Shown here one piece after another: positions 34,022 to 44,154 of a stretch of DNA of 64,000 nt (position 1 is the first letter of the stretch; every line of letters begins with the position of its first letter). The stretch spans positions 2,557,026-2,621,025 of the forward strand of contig RPFO01000034.1 of the NCBI GenBank assembly GCA_009746045.1. Reading direction: 5' to 3'. Position numbers and translations under genes: made by a program. The notes beneath the pieces were generated by a model. It searched no databases. It saw only the letters and a list, made by a program, of their open reading frames with translations, and was not told the DNA's origin. The DNA comes from Mesostigma viride (taxonomy: Eukaryota > Streptophyta > Mesostigmatophyceae > Mesostigmatales > Mesostigmataceae).

Positions 34022-34551
34022 TCACTTCTTATTCTTGCTCCTTGCTTCTGCTTCCAATTTCTGCTCTTCTGTTTTGGACTTCTTCCTCTTTGGATCGATG
34101 GACATCGCAGGTGCCCACTTTGCCACATCATTCCAACTCTTTCCGTCCATCAGAGTCACCACCTTCTTCACATAGTCCAAAGGCATCCAGAACTTGCCCC
34201 GATGCAACTTTCCGCCCTCTGTCTCTTCTGGAAAAAACTTCATGCAAACGTCCCTCCATTTCCGATCGTATCCACCTACCTGCCCGTACAACTTCACCTC
34301 CTGTAACTTGGTATACTTTTGCTTTTCCCTACTCGCATTGGCCCTTCTCATGGTGTTCTCGGCCCACCCATCAATCCAGAAGCACTCCGGTGCTCCGTGT
34401 TTCTGTTCCCCGTCCATAAGTCTCATCCACAGCGTAGGCTTCTCATAAGGCTCTTGGCTCTGCGCATTCGCTTCCACCCCTTCAGACTGAGCAGTAAGTT
34501 TAGCTGCAGGACCGAAGCCCACCGCAGCGTTCGCCCGCACCACATCATTAC
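34022..34551 (-). CDS. Companion gene, C-terminal exon
   Basis: Joined in phase to the previous exon (G then GT AAT GAT). About 176 codons to TGA at 34024-34022. Contains PTLWMRLMDGEQKHGAPECF, WRDVCMKFFPEETEGGKLHR and KFWMPLDYVKKVVTLMDGK and ends in a basic tail (KSKTEEQKLEAEARSKNKK), compatible with a nuclear or nucleic-acid-binding end. The element left TIR is 290 bp further on. Confidence 0.7.
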
Positions 34552-37500
34552 CTGCGCGTAACCAATCGGCACATCAACGACGGACTAAAGTCAACGTAGA
34601 TAGATTGCAAACGAATTTAAAAAAAAATTCAGGATACATGCCACGACCAAAACAGCGATTTCCTCACCCTTTGTTATTCCTTTCGGAGCTCGAGTAGCAG
34701 CTGTCTTGGGTCGAGACGAGCCGGAAGACTTGGAGGGCGCGGCAGGCTTCTTCCTCCCCTCAGACGTCGCTCTGCGAGTTGACCCTCCTGCCCCTCCACC
34801 CCTTGCCCTTCCATCACCCCTTCGCCTCCCTCCATCTTCCTCCTCCTCGTCGTCATCCCCGTCCTCCTCCTCCTCCCCTCCTCCTCCTCCTCCTCCTCCT
34901 CCTCCTCCTCCTCCTCCTCCTCCTCCTCCTCCTCCTCCTCCTCCGCCTCCTCCTCCTCCTCCTCCTCCTCCTCCCCCTCCTCCCCCTCCTCCCCCCTCCC
35001 CCCCCTCCTCCCCCTCCTCCCCCTCCTCCCCCTCCTCCCCCTCCTCCTCCTCCTCCTCCTCGGAGGAGGATGATGATGACTCGACTGGCTGCCTTCGAAG
35101 CTCTTTCTTGGGATACTTTGAAACGCGCGTAGGCGCGGAAGGAGCGACAGGCCGGGCAGAAGCGCCAGGCTCAGCTTCATCTTCGTCGTCCGAGATTTGA
35201 ACAACTGCCTTTCGAAGCTTTTTGGAAGGGTGTGACTCCGGCTGCGGCTGGACAGACGGCCGCTGCCCACCCTTCCCTTTGTCCCGCGTCTTCTGCGGTG
35301 ACGACTTCTCTCCCCCCTTAGACGTCTTCTGCGGTGACGACTTCTCTCCCCCCGTAGACGTCGCTCTGCGAGTCGACCCTCCTTCCTTTCCCTGTCCCTC
35401 GCCTCCCTCGTCCCCATCCGAATCTCCTTCCGCGTCATCCTCAGCCTTCCTCTTCTTCGCCAATGACGTCCACGAGACGTCAGGCATCTTCCCCATCCGA
35501 ACCAGTAAGTCTTCGAAGCCATCCAATGACTTCTTTCCGCCAAAAACGACCACGATGGGACGCAACTCCTCGAAAAACTGCGTCGCTAGCTCGATAAGCT
35601 TCCTGTGGTAACCGGAAGCTCGTTCGACAGTTGTCTTTTTTGGAGGAACCATAAAGAGGTCATGGTCACCCCACCAGAAGTCCTTGAAGGACGTCCACTT
35701 GCGGCCGAACTCACCATCCAAATTCAGGATTCTACAGCACGGTAGTGGCGTCAGGCCATCGTCTTGCCTCGCGAAAGTGGATGGGAAGCCCTCACCGTCG
35801 CCCACCGCCACCTCCGCCGCCACCCTCCTCACAAATGCCTTCTTCCTGTCAGGGCCGCCTTTAGGGAGACTATGAGAAGAATACCAGACGGTCATCTTAT
35901 CCCAGGAAATGCTGCGCCAGTTATACTCAATCGGCTCAGCACTTTTCTCTTCCACCTTCTCCCCCCCTTTCCCTGCAACTTTCTCCTTCGCCTCAACAAC
36001 CGCCTCCTTCTTCCCTTCCCCTCCTTCCATCTTTTTTTGATAGTGGAGATACAAGTCCTTGTCCAGAAGGCCGTGCGAACCCTTCATGCTGAAGTTCGGA
36101 GCGGTTTTGTCGAGGAGATCCACTAGATCGATTTTGCTATCCATCAGATCCTTTCTCGGAATCCTTAGGTGATTGGCAAGACCTTCGGACTTTAAGAGGT
36201 AGGCGACATTGCGCGTGATGATGACGGCCTTCTCCCAAAATGCAAGGAATCGATCGACGACGTCCTTGTTCCTTGGCATCCGCCCAAGTAGTCGACAGCC
36301 GAACACCTCTTCAAATAAGCGAGAAGCCTTGTACTCCATATCAGCCCCCCCCTTACATTCGCCATCCAAGTCGGGCTTTTCCTGAAACTTAATAAGGATG
36401 AATTGGCGAACGCACTCAAGTACGTCCTTGGCCAACTCCACCAACTTTGACAGCTTTTCGGGCCCAACCTCCCCACTCATGATGCATTCACACACAGCGT
36501 CCATCATCGGAAACGACGCCAGGTTCCTTACAGACGTCCAGGACACCTTTTGCCCCTTCTTGGTGCCCTCGGCGTTAGCGAACCGGCATCTGAGAGTCAT
36601 AGTCTCCTCAGAAGCTGGTGTGACGTCATTCTCATCATCCGGCCTGGCCTTTGTGAGGCGCAGGAAGGTGTTCGCCAGAACTCGATTGTAATTTGAAATT
36701 TGGGAAGGTTGGGCCTTGTTTTTTTTCCGCTCGCCTTCTTCCTCCCTCAACTCCCCCTTATCCTCCTTACTCCCCTCCAAACTCCCTTCCCTCCCGACTG
36801 ATTGTTTGGTGGCCGGCAGGATGTACGCCAGCAGGTTCGTGTAATGGCCATCGGGAATAAAATGCCCTTTGCCCTGCTTCACGACGCCGTGCAAGTACAG
36901 CCTGTTGTAATTCCAAACATCCAGAAGCGCCTGCCCAAGCGTCCGATCCGCTACCGCCTGATCTTCGGCATTGGCGCCCTTGGAGATTTCGAATAGGCGA
37001 TCCAGCTTCTTCTTCCCAACCTCCTGTCACGAACAGAGGAACGAAAAATTGACACACAAGAACAATTCAAGGGTCGACTTGCAGCGTGACGTTATGAACG
37101 CACGGGAGCGCGAAAAATGGTCTTCAGCGCCGAAATCGGTAAGTTAGGGTCACTCTGCGAAACCACCCCAGAAATATGTCGGGATGAGAGTTTGACTGCC
37201 ATTGTCGTTTCTGTGTGCGACTTCCCGCATTTATAATGCATGATAAAGGAAGACTTTTGACATGGTCACTCCACAGTGCGACCCTTACTCGACATAACAC
37301 GACGAAGTGGTGGAACTGCAGCGTCACCATTGCCATAGATAGAACTACCACTTACAGATATTTCCGGGAACTTTTTACACTCGTCCCAATTTGGAAGAAG
37401 GTCGGCCCCCCGAAGCAGAATGACGTTCGTTCCCCCGTACCCAGTATGGAATTGTTCCATAAGGGATGAGAAAAGTTTAGCCGCCGCGGCACTGTCCTTC

Positions 37501-40500
37501 GCGTTCTCAGACGCTGCCCCCCCTTCACACATTAGTTTCTTAACATGTGTCACACCGGGCGTCCATTCCCCCTCCAATTGCTTGAAAGACTTTAAACCCT
37601 TGAAATAGTGGTTTCCGTCGACCACCGCATATCGAAGAACGAGATATTCGCCATCAGGATGTTCTTCGTGAAATCTTGGGTCGAATGCCTTTAAGGAGGC
37701 CTGGCTTATTAGGCTGAAGACCTCCCTTGGTTGAAAATCAAAGGGCAGAACGTCGTCTTGTTCCCCGACTCGTGCATAGGTCCGGAACTCAACACCTCTC
37801 TTGAGGAAAGAAGCGGTGGACTTGGTTCCAAGATACTTCTCAATCTCCTTGTCGGACAAGGGGCGAAAGTAACGCGAGCCCACGAACTCCGCGTCAGTCC
37901 TAGCGCCATGGCATTTTTTCAGCCAATCCCGGTAAGGGCCGGTGGACGTGATGTGTTTGGCGAAGAGGCTTGGCTTGGTTTCCGCAAGCGCTTGAAAGGC
38001 GAACTGCCACACAGGGATGCACACCTTAAAATGCAAACTGTTTGTCTTTGCATTCAGCAAGATGCGCCCGTTCTCCCTGAACACCTCATCGCTTAGCAAC
38101 CGCTGCCTCATGTTGTCAGGCAAAATCAGCCCGTTGACGGTGTGAATGCGCATGCTATTGCAACCGGTATCGATGAAGTCACTCGGTCGAATCCAACGGG
38201 ATTCCCGCACAGCATTCGCGTCCCGAATGGCTTTGTCCCTGATCTCCTTCTCGGAGTCCACGGTCGTTGCCATCTTCCAATCTTTGATGATCGGCTCCTT
38301 GTCCACCTTTCCACTACTCGTCAGGATCCCCTCCTTGAAGAGCTTTGAAAGTGCTTTCAGAAGCTCAAGAAAAGGGGAGAAGGTAGGCCACTTTAATATA
38401 TCCGACGCCGGCGCCTTGCCCCTGGCTTCGACGTAGTTAAGCATCTCCTTGACGAGTGCAAAAACGGCATCATTGCCGGCCAACCTTCCGTCACCGTCTC
38501 CTTCCCCCTCGGCACCCTGAACGAAGGCATTGACGAACATGAGACAAGAAAGCAATAAATAGTTTAACGTATGCATATAGTCCGCGAGCGTAGGAAAATC
38601 TCAGAGTAGGGTGCTAAGAACACAGAAGGTAAAAAGGGTCACTCCACGGAGCTACCCCTCTGAATCTAAATCACCAAAAACGCACCGCTTCCTTTTCTCC
38701 CGCCTTCTTCCCCTTCTTTCCTTTTCCGCCTTTCTCCCCCTCGCCACCCTGGAGGAAGACATTGACGAAGATGAGACAGGAAAACAATAAATAGTTTAAC
38801 GTTTGCAAATAGTCGGCGTGCAGACAAAAAATACCGAATAGGGTGCAAAGCACGGAGAAGGTAAAAAGGTTCACTCCACAGAGCTACCCCTCTAAATAAA
38901 AATTCCGCGAAAAACGCACCTCTTCCTTTTCTCCCGCCTTCTTCCCCTTCTTTCCCTTCCCGCCCTTCTCCCCCCGGCCGCGTCATCCTCCATTTCCACC
39001 CCCTTATCCTTCCCCTTCTCCTTTTTATCCGCATCCCTCTTCTTTTTGGACGCTTTTGCCTGACCCTCAAGCAGCTTCGCCCGTTCACGATCCCTTCTCT
39101 TGAGATCCAACTTCATGAACTTGATGACCTTGTCCACCTTCGCCTCCGTGTACTCCTTTGGTTTCCACTTGAACTTTTCGGTGCCCTTGGACTTGACTTG
39201 GTTGACGAAATCATAGGCCAGCTCACCGTTGAAGGTGTCAGATTGCTTTGCGAAATCGGCCGCCGCTTCAACGCGTAGTTGGGCGAGATACTTGCGAAAC
39301 TCCCCGGCACCCATCGTAACATCCTTAGGGGGCTTGCCTAGGATGAGGTCGCCAATATCACAGATAGTCTTCACCTTATTCTTTCTGTCAATAAGCTTCT
39401 TGGGATCCTGGAATGTCGTCGTCGCCTTTTTTTTAGCCTGCTGGAAGGTATATTAACAACACACAACATACACATGAAGCGAAATGTATTAAGAAGAGTA
39501 ATCTGAACTCTGGCATCCTAGCTCTGCAGCGCGACCTTCAGCGTTAAAAAATTAAAAAACATTGTACAAACCTTTGCCTTCCCTTCCCCTTCGGAGTTGG
39601 CTCGGGCTCATTTTCTTCCTCCTCCTCCTCCTCCTCCTCGTGCTCCTCCTCCTCTTCCTCCTCGTCCACCTCCTGCTCCTTCTCCTCCTCTTCCTTCTCG
39701 TCCACCTCCTGCATGAAAAAAAAATAATAATAATTCAGACGATGACATAAAAAAAACGAGCATTAATTTTGTTTTAACGTTGCTCTGCGGAGCGACCCCA
39801 ACCCTAAGCTTGAACAGTAAAATGAAACAAATTTCCTACCTCTACGTTCTCCGTCCCCATCCCTTCGACCTCTTCAAAAGGTTGATCGTCATCCTGCAAG
39901 ACGAAACGTGCGTTCAGATAAATATACAAAGTCAGTCAAAACAGGAACTATTTCTTGAATATCCTATCTTCACAAATCGACCCCGAACCTTTAGCGGCAT
40001 TTGCTTACCTCCGGTTTCCACGCTGAAGGACTTTGTCCCTCAAAACATGGAATGTCACCCTCCTGGCGGGAAGTAGAGCAAGAAATGCGTTCATCGTTAG
40101 TAACAATTTTCAACAAAAGAAATACACAACACTAATCTAAACGGACTGAATAAAAATGTACACAAATGTCAATAATTACCTCAATGTCAAATCTCCACTC
40201 CCGCAACACTTGTCCGATCGGCCACATCTCAGATGGAGTTGTGTGGCTCAGTTCGTTTTCGAAAAACGTCCGAAGAAAAAACAAGTGAGATAGCATGTCC
40301 TGACTCCATGATTTCTCGTTTATGTTCGCCGTCACTAACGACAGGCAGTCGTCGATCCCCTTGTACTCAAGCCATGCGACAACCTCCTTTCGTGGGGGCT
40401 CATACTGTCCGGCCATGTCGAACTCCCCACTCTGACGAAAACGCAGGATCTCATCCTCGCACAACTGAAGAAACAATTCAACAGCTCGACTCGGAAGAAT

Positions 40501-43343
40501 AGGGTCTGGGTTCACCCTAAACTGCGCCATCCACACTGAATACGACGAAAGGAAGTGCGATCTAACCCCATCCAAATCTTCAATCACTTCCGAACCAGCC
40601 CTGAACAACTCGGGAGATACCGAGTGGTCCATGGCGATCAGAAAGTCGCCGAAGACATCCCAGTCGAACTGTGCAGCCTTGAACCCTTTCTTCAAGAGCA
40701 GATTGACATCCGTTTCCGTCAGCGGGGAGGTGTCCCAATCCTCACCTGTCTTCCCCTGCTCTAGGACCTGGTACATTTCCCACCTGCAGACAGATATGAT
40801 GATGTCAAAATACTCGTGTGACAATGGGTGCTGTCTCGTGTCCTTGCAGTACTGTTTGGTCGCACAAGACAGCTTGATCCAGACGAGCAGGCTTCGAGGA
40901 ACATAAGCTGTAACATCCGCTGCGTCGGGTATGTTGACCCGCACTCGGTAACAAGCAACTCAAAGGTGTCGAAAAGAGATGCATTTCTTCCCCTTCAACC
41001 TTTTGCCTCTAAGGCTCCGCCCCATGACTTCGAACAAAAGATCACGAAGTGTTGGATCACTCCAAGGGTTCATATCTCATCAGGCCTGGCCATATCATGT
41101 ATTACTTCCATCCTCTCATGCCAGACACCGTCATCGATCGCAACTTCGATCTCCTTCGACACAAAGGTGCTCAAGAACGACTTGGCGTCATCGTTCAGAT
41201 GTTTTTCGTAAGTCGTCAACCATGACTTCCAAGTTTCCAAGCCCCTCAACTGGATCGGCTGCACACAGGTCCACAAAACGAAAAAAAGCATAATCGGAAA
41301 AAAAGTTTAGGGTCACTCTGCGAAGTGACCCTTCATAAAAAAATCTCAAACAGAACGAACGACTAACTGACATGCACTATGAAGCGGCGAAAAAATTATT
41401 AGCTCACCCGCAATTTCTCCTCCCCACTCCCAACCTCGGCGTTCCCCTGAGACTCTGTCTCATCTCCCCCTTTCTTCCTCTGGATGCAGCAAGACAGAGG
41501 AAAGCATACTCGTTGAAAAAGTTTAGGGTCACTCTGCGAAATGACCCTCCATAAATTAATCACACATGCGAAGGAAACGGCAACTCAGAAATGATGGACA
41601 AATGAACAAAGAACAAAGGCGAAAAACACAGGATTACTTATCGCTCACCTCCGTTGTTGTCCCGCTCTTCTTGGGATCCTCTGACTTCTTTTCGTCTGCC
41701 CCCCGCTTCCTCTGAAATCAAAACAACAGGGAAAAGCATACTTGTTGGTTCAGGTTAGGGTCACTCTGCGAAATGACCCATTCATGGTCAGACGAGCTTA
41801 GCAGAGATAAGGAATAACGAAACCGTTAAAAAAAACACGCACACTAATGGGGGTAAAAACTGTTTCTCACCTGAGACGGCTCCGTACCCTCCTTCTCCGA
41901 GACCCCCGCGGTCTTCCCATCCACCTCCGTCGACTTTTCTGCAGCCTGCGCCTTCCTGCGCTCCTCCTCAAGTTTGGCTTGGTATTTCAGGCGTGCCGCC
42001 ACACCCGCCTCCATCATCCTCTTCCCCTCCTCCTGCACCTTCCTCTTCGCCTTTGCCTCCTCGTCCTTCTTTTTCCTTTCCTCATTCGCCTTTCTCTCCT
42101 TTTCGTCCCGCTCCCACGACGCCCTCCTCTTCCTGCGCTCCGCCTCCTCCATCTCCGCAGCTTCCATTTCTGCCTGCTTCGCCTCTCGCTCTGCCCTTTC
42201 CTTCTTCACCCATTCCCTCTGCTCCCTTTCCAGGAGCTCCTGGGCGGCCTTCCGTTCCTTGTCCTTTTTCTCCAGATTCACCAGATCTTCGGCGTGCTGC
42301 GTTGCCTGATCCAGATAAGAAGTCAGAAGTGCCATGCGGTCATTCCTTCTCTTTCTTTCCTCCTCCGGAAGATCCTCCAGTGGCCTTGGGTCTGCCTTGT
42401 CCCTGTCCTCCATGCTGATCAGGAGGTCAATGTTCTTCTGCAGATCACGCAGGAACCGCTCATGGTCATCCTCCTTCTCCTCCCATTCCGCTCTTGCTTT
42501 CTTTCTTGCCTGTGGGGAGCGGCTCCTCGGAGGTGAGTTTGACGACCGGCGCTTGGGTGGCGACCGGCGCTTGGGCGGAGACTTCCGACCTGGAGACTTT
42601 GCAGGCGACTTGGGCGGTGATCGGGACTTGGAGGTCGCCCCCTTCTTTGGAGGGGAGCTTTGGGGAGACGCGGGCTGCGAGCTGGGCTGTGAGGTCGACG
42701 CCTCGGGTAGGGACCTTGAAGGAGACCTGGGCGACGTGCTGACCTTCGAGGTCGAAGCCTCGTGGTGGGACCTTAGAGGTGACTTGGGCGGCGGGCTGCC
42801 CTGCTCAGACGCCTCGTGGTGGGCCCTTGGAGAAGACTTGGGCGGCGAGCTGGGCTTCGAGGTAACCACCTCGACGGGGGCGGACCTCGGCGAGTTTGAG
42901 GTCGACTTCCCGCGGACGGGGGACTCCTTGTTGATGGCGGGCCGCTGGGGAGACTGTGGAGACACAACGGAGCTGGACCCAGCCCCGGCAGCCTGTGCCT
43001 CAGGTGCGGGCCGCTGAGGAGACTGTGGAGACACAACGGAGCTGGACCCAGCCCCGGCAGCCTGTGCCTCAGGTGCGGGCCGCTTGGGAGATTTGGAGGC
43101 CGACGCCTCCACGGAGCTTGGCCCAGCCCCGGCAGCAAGCATTGTTGACAGAGGAGGAAACTCCTCTACGCCCTTGGGCGGAGAGGCGGGTGGCGTACTA
43201 TACTTAGGAGACTCGCTCGTCGACTTGACCTTGTCGACATAGGTGGCCCTCTCCACCTCTTTTCCCTTCTGAAGCAAGGAGGCCCTCTCCTGCTCCTCCT
43301 TTTCCTTCTGAAGCTGAACTTCCCTCTCCTTCTCTTGTTCCTT
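34022..43343 (-). CDS. 12-exon companion gene of the giant element, about 2,500 aa, unknown function
   Basis: Minus-strand exons by GT-AG boundaries: 43343-41871, 41711-41649, 41479-41408, 41258-40180, 40062-40009, 39893-39840, 39708-39572, 39437-38920, 38748-38686, 38516-37356, 37023-34668, 34551-34022. Phases agree at most joins (many exons are multiples of three and phase 0; the last join is phase 1). The first coding exon is not found: 43343 is an acceptor, so the start lies upstream beyond the satellites or is lost. The protein combines an SR/Pro-rich and coiled-coil N-terminus, acidic and lysine-rich linkers, and several globular blocks I cannot name. Breaks: a frame change near 41075, an in-frame TGA near 40955, a phase mismatch at the 39572/39437 join, and a G6 shift near 38977. 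It may be a regulatory or accessory factor of transposition; that is inference. Confidence 0.7.
34668..37023 (-). CDS. Companion gene, exon 11, with Glu/Gly homopeptide
   Basis: 785 codons from acceptor GTGACAG to donor GTGAGG. Globular N-terminal part (LGQALLDVWNYNRLYLHGVV, GHFIPDGHYTNLLAYILP, SWTSVRNLASFPMMDAVCECI) and middle (GEFGRKWTSFKDFWWGDHDLF, ELRPIVVVFGGKKSLDGFEDLL). Then a Lys/Ser/Asp-rich tail containing (CCT)n on the + strand at about 34870-35060, read here as poly-Glu and poly-Gly, whose length is probably variable. Unrecognised family. Confidence 0.65.
37356..38516 (-). CDS. Companion gene, exon 10, 387 codons
   Basis: Phase 0 at both ends (acceptor TTCAG, donor GTAAGT). Contains a globular domain of about 350 residues with WIRPSDFIDTGCNSMRIHTV, ENGRILLNAKTNSLHF and YAVVDGNHYFKGLKSF. 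The VVDGNH stretch recalls the DGxHR motif of ParB/Srx-fold proteins, but the arginine and neighbouring residues differ, so this is only a hint. Otherwise unrecognised. Confidence 0.65.
38590..38920 (-). repeat. Tandemly duplicated exon-intron unit
   Basis: The intron 38919-38749 and the intron 38685-38517 are similar along their length (GTGCGTTTTT start, a palindrome copy, CACCCTA, TTAAACTATTTATTG near the acceptor), and the exon ends preceding them encode the same KKGKKAGEKE tail. This is a unit duplication of about 235 bp. Confidence 0.75.
38920..39437 (-). CDS. Companion gene, lysine-rich exon 8
   Basis: Begins after CAGCAG with AKKKATTTFQDPKKLI, has a small globular block (GAGEFRKYLAQLRVEAAADF, FKWKPKEYTEAKVDKVIKF) and ends in a long Lys/Arg tail. 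In the G6 run near 38977 the frame is displaced by one base; in the shifted frame the tail reads GGKGKKGKKAGEKEE, which matches the next small exon (38748-38686, GKKGKKAGEKEA). Exon end and following intron are thus a tandem duplication. Confidence 0.65.
40180..41258 (-). pseudogene. Companion gene, exon 4 region, with frame change and stop
   Basis: Opens after acceptor GTGTGCAG with PIQLRGLETWKSWLTTYEKHL and reads to about 41075, where the natural continuation (NPWSDPTLRDLLFEVMGRS) lies in another frame. That frame meets TGA near 40955 and then stays open to the donor GTAATT at 40179, through DAADVTAYVPRSLLVWIKL and FDWDVFGDFLIAMDHSVSPE. The globular sequence is well conserved in style, so these two defects look recent or artefactual. 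Domain not recognised. Confidence 0.55.
41310..41331. repeat. Intronic palindrome copy (exon 3/exon 4 intron)
   Basis: GGGTCAC TCTGCGAA GTGACCC, a 7-bp perfect stem. Sister copies in the two neighbouring introns at 41526 and 41758 differ by one arm base. Confidence 0.9.
41871..43343 (-). CDS. Companion gene, N-terminal SR/Pro-rich coiled-coil exon
   Basis: 491 codons, phase 0 at both ends, between acceptor GCCGCAG and donor GTGAGA. A charged start (KEQEKEREVQLQKEKEEQE) is followed by Ser/Pro repeats including two near-identical 25-residue units (PAPEAQAAGAGSSSVV), then SPPKSPAKSPGRKSPPKRR-type SR repeats resembling splicing-factor tails. The last 200 residues are a long Glu/Lys/Arg/Ala coiled coil. 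Composition suggests a nuclear, RNA- or DNA-associated protein; no enzyme motif is visible. Confidence 0.7.
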
Positions 43344-43502
43344 CTGCGGCAAATAAGGAAAAACAAATAGACCAATGTCGGATGAAGAAAGTGTAAATTC
43401 GCATCAGCGTGAGGGGTGGCGCTGCAGCGCTACCCTAAGAAGAAACAAGGATGAAATCCCATTCAGGTTTGGGGAAAAAAAAATCGAAGATGTAACTTTT
43501 AT

Positions 43503-44115
43503 AAACGTATCTGGAAAGGGTGACTCGGCAGCGCGACCTTACAACACAAATGTGATTGAATAACGTATCTTGGAAAGGTCACTCGGAAGCGCTACCCTAC
43601 AAACAAAATGTTATTGAATAACGTATCTGGAAAGGGTGACTCTGCAGCACTACCCTACAAACAAAATGTTATTGAATAACGTATCTGGAAAGGGTGACTC
43701 TGCAACGCGACCCTACAACCAAAATGTGATTGAATAACGTATCTTGGAAAGGTGACTCTGCAGCGCTACCCTACAAACAAAATGTTATTGAATAACGTAT
43801 CCGGAAAGGGTGACTCTGCATCGCGACCCTACAACCAAAATGTGATTGAATAACGTATCTTGGAAAGGTGACTCTGCAGCGCGACCCTACAAACAAAATG
43901 TTATTGAATAACGTATCTTGGAAAGGTGACTCTGCAGCGCGACCCTACCAACAAAATGTTATTGAATAACGCATCTTGGAAAGGTGACTCTGCAGCGCGA
44001 CCCTACAAACACTGAATGGAAGTTTGCATTGTGAGGGGGTCACTCTGCAGCGCGACCTTACAAACAAAGACTGCGACATTGCGCAAGGGTAGGGGTCACT
44101 CTGCAGAGCGACCCT
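43503..44115. repeat. 58-bp tandem array built on the palindrome
   Basis: TAACGTATCT recurs at 43561, 43619, 43677, 43735, 43793, 43851, 43909 and, with one change, 43967: exact 58-bp spacing, nine copies counting 43503. Each unit holds one palindrome (GGTGACTCTGCAGCGCGACC-like). Two further palindromes without the spacer follow at about 44035-44055 and 44090-44115. Confidence 0.92.
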
Positions 44116-44154
44116 ACCCAAAAACAATACTAACCACTCCCCAAAAAAATCACG

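Noticed and set aside
37356-38516. ParB/Srx-fold nuclease
   Set aside because: Only VVDGNH resembles the family; the arginine after DGNH and the neighbouring motifs are not seen, so it is reported as a hint, not a call.
43503-44115. CRISPR array
   Set aside because: Repeats and spacers are equally conserved: the whole 58-bp unit repeats. The locus is eukaryotic.
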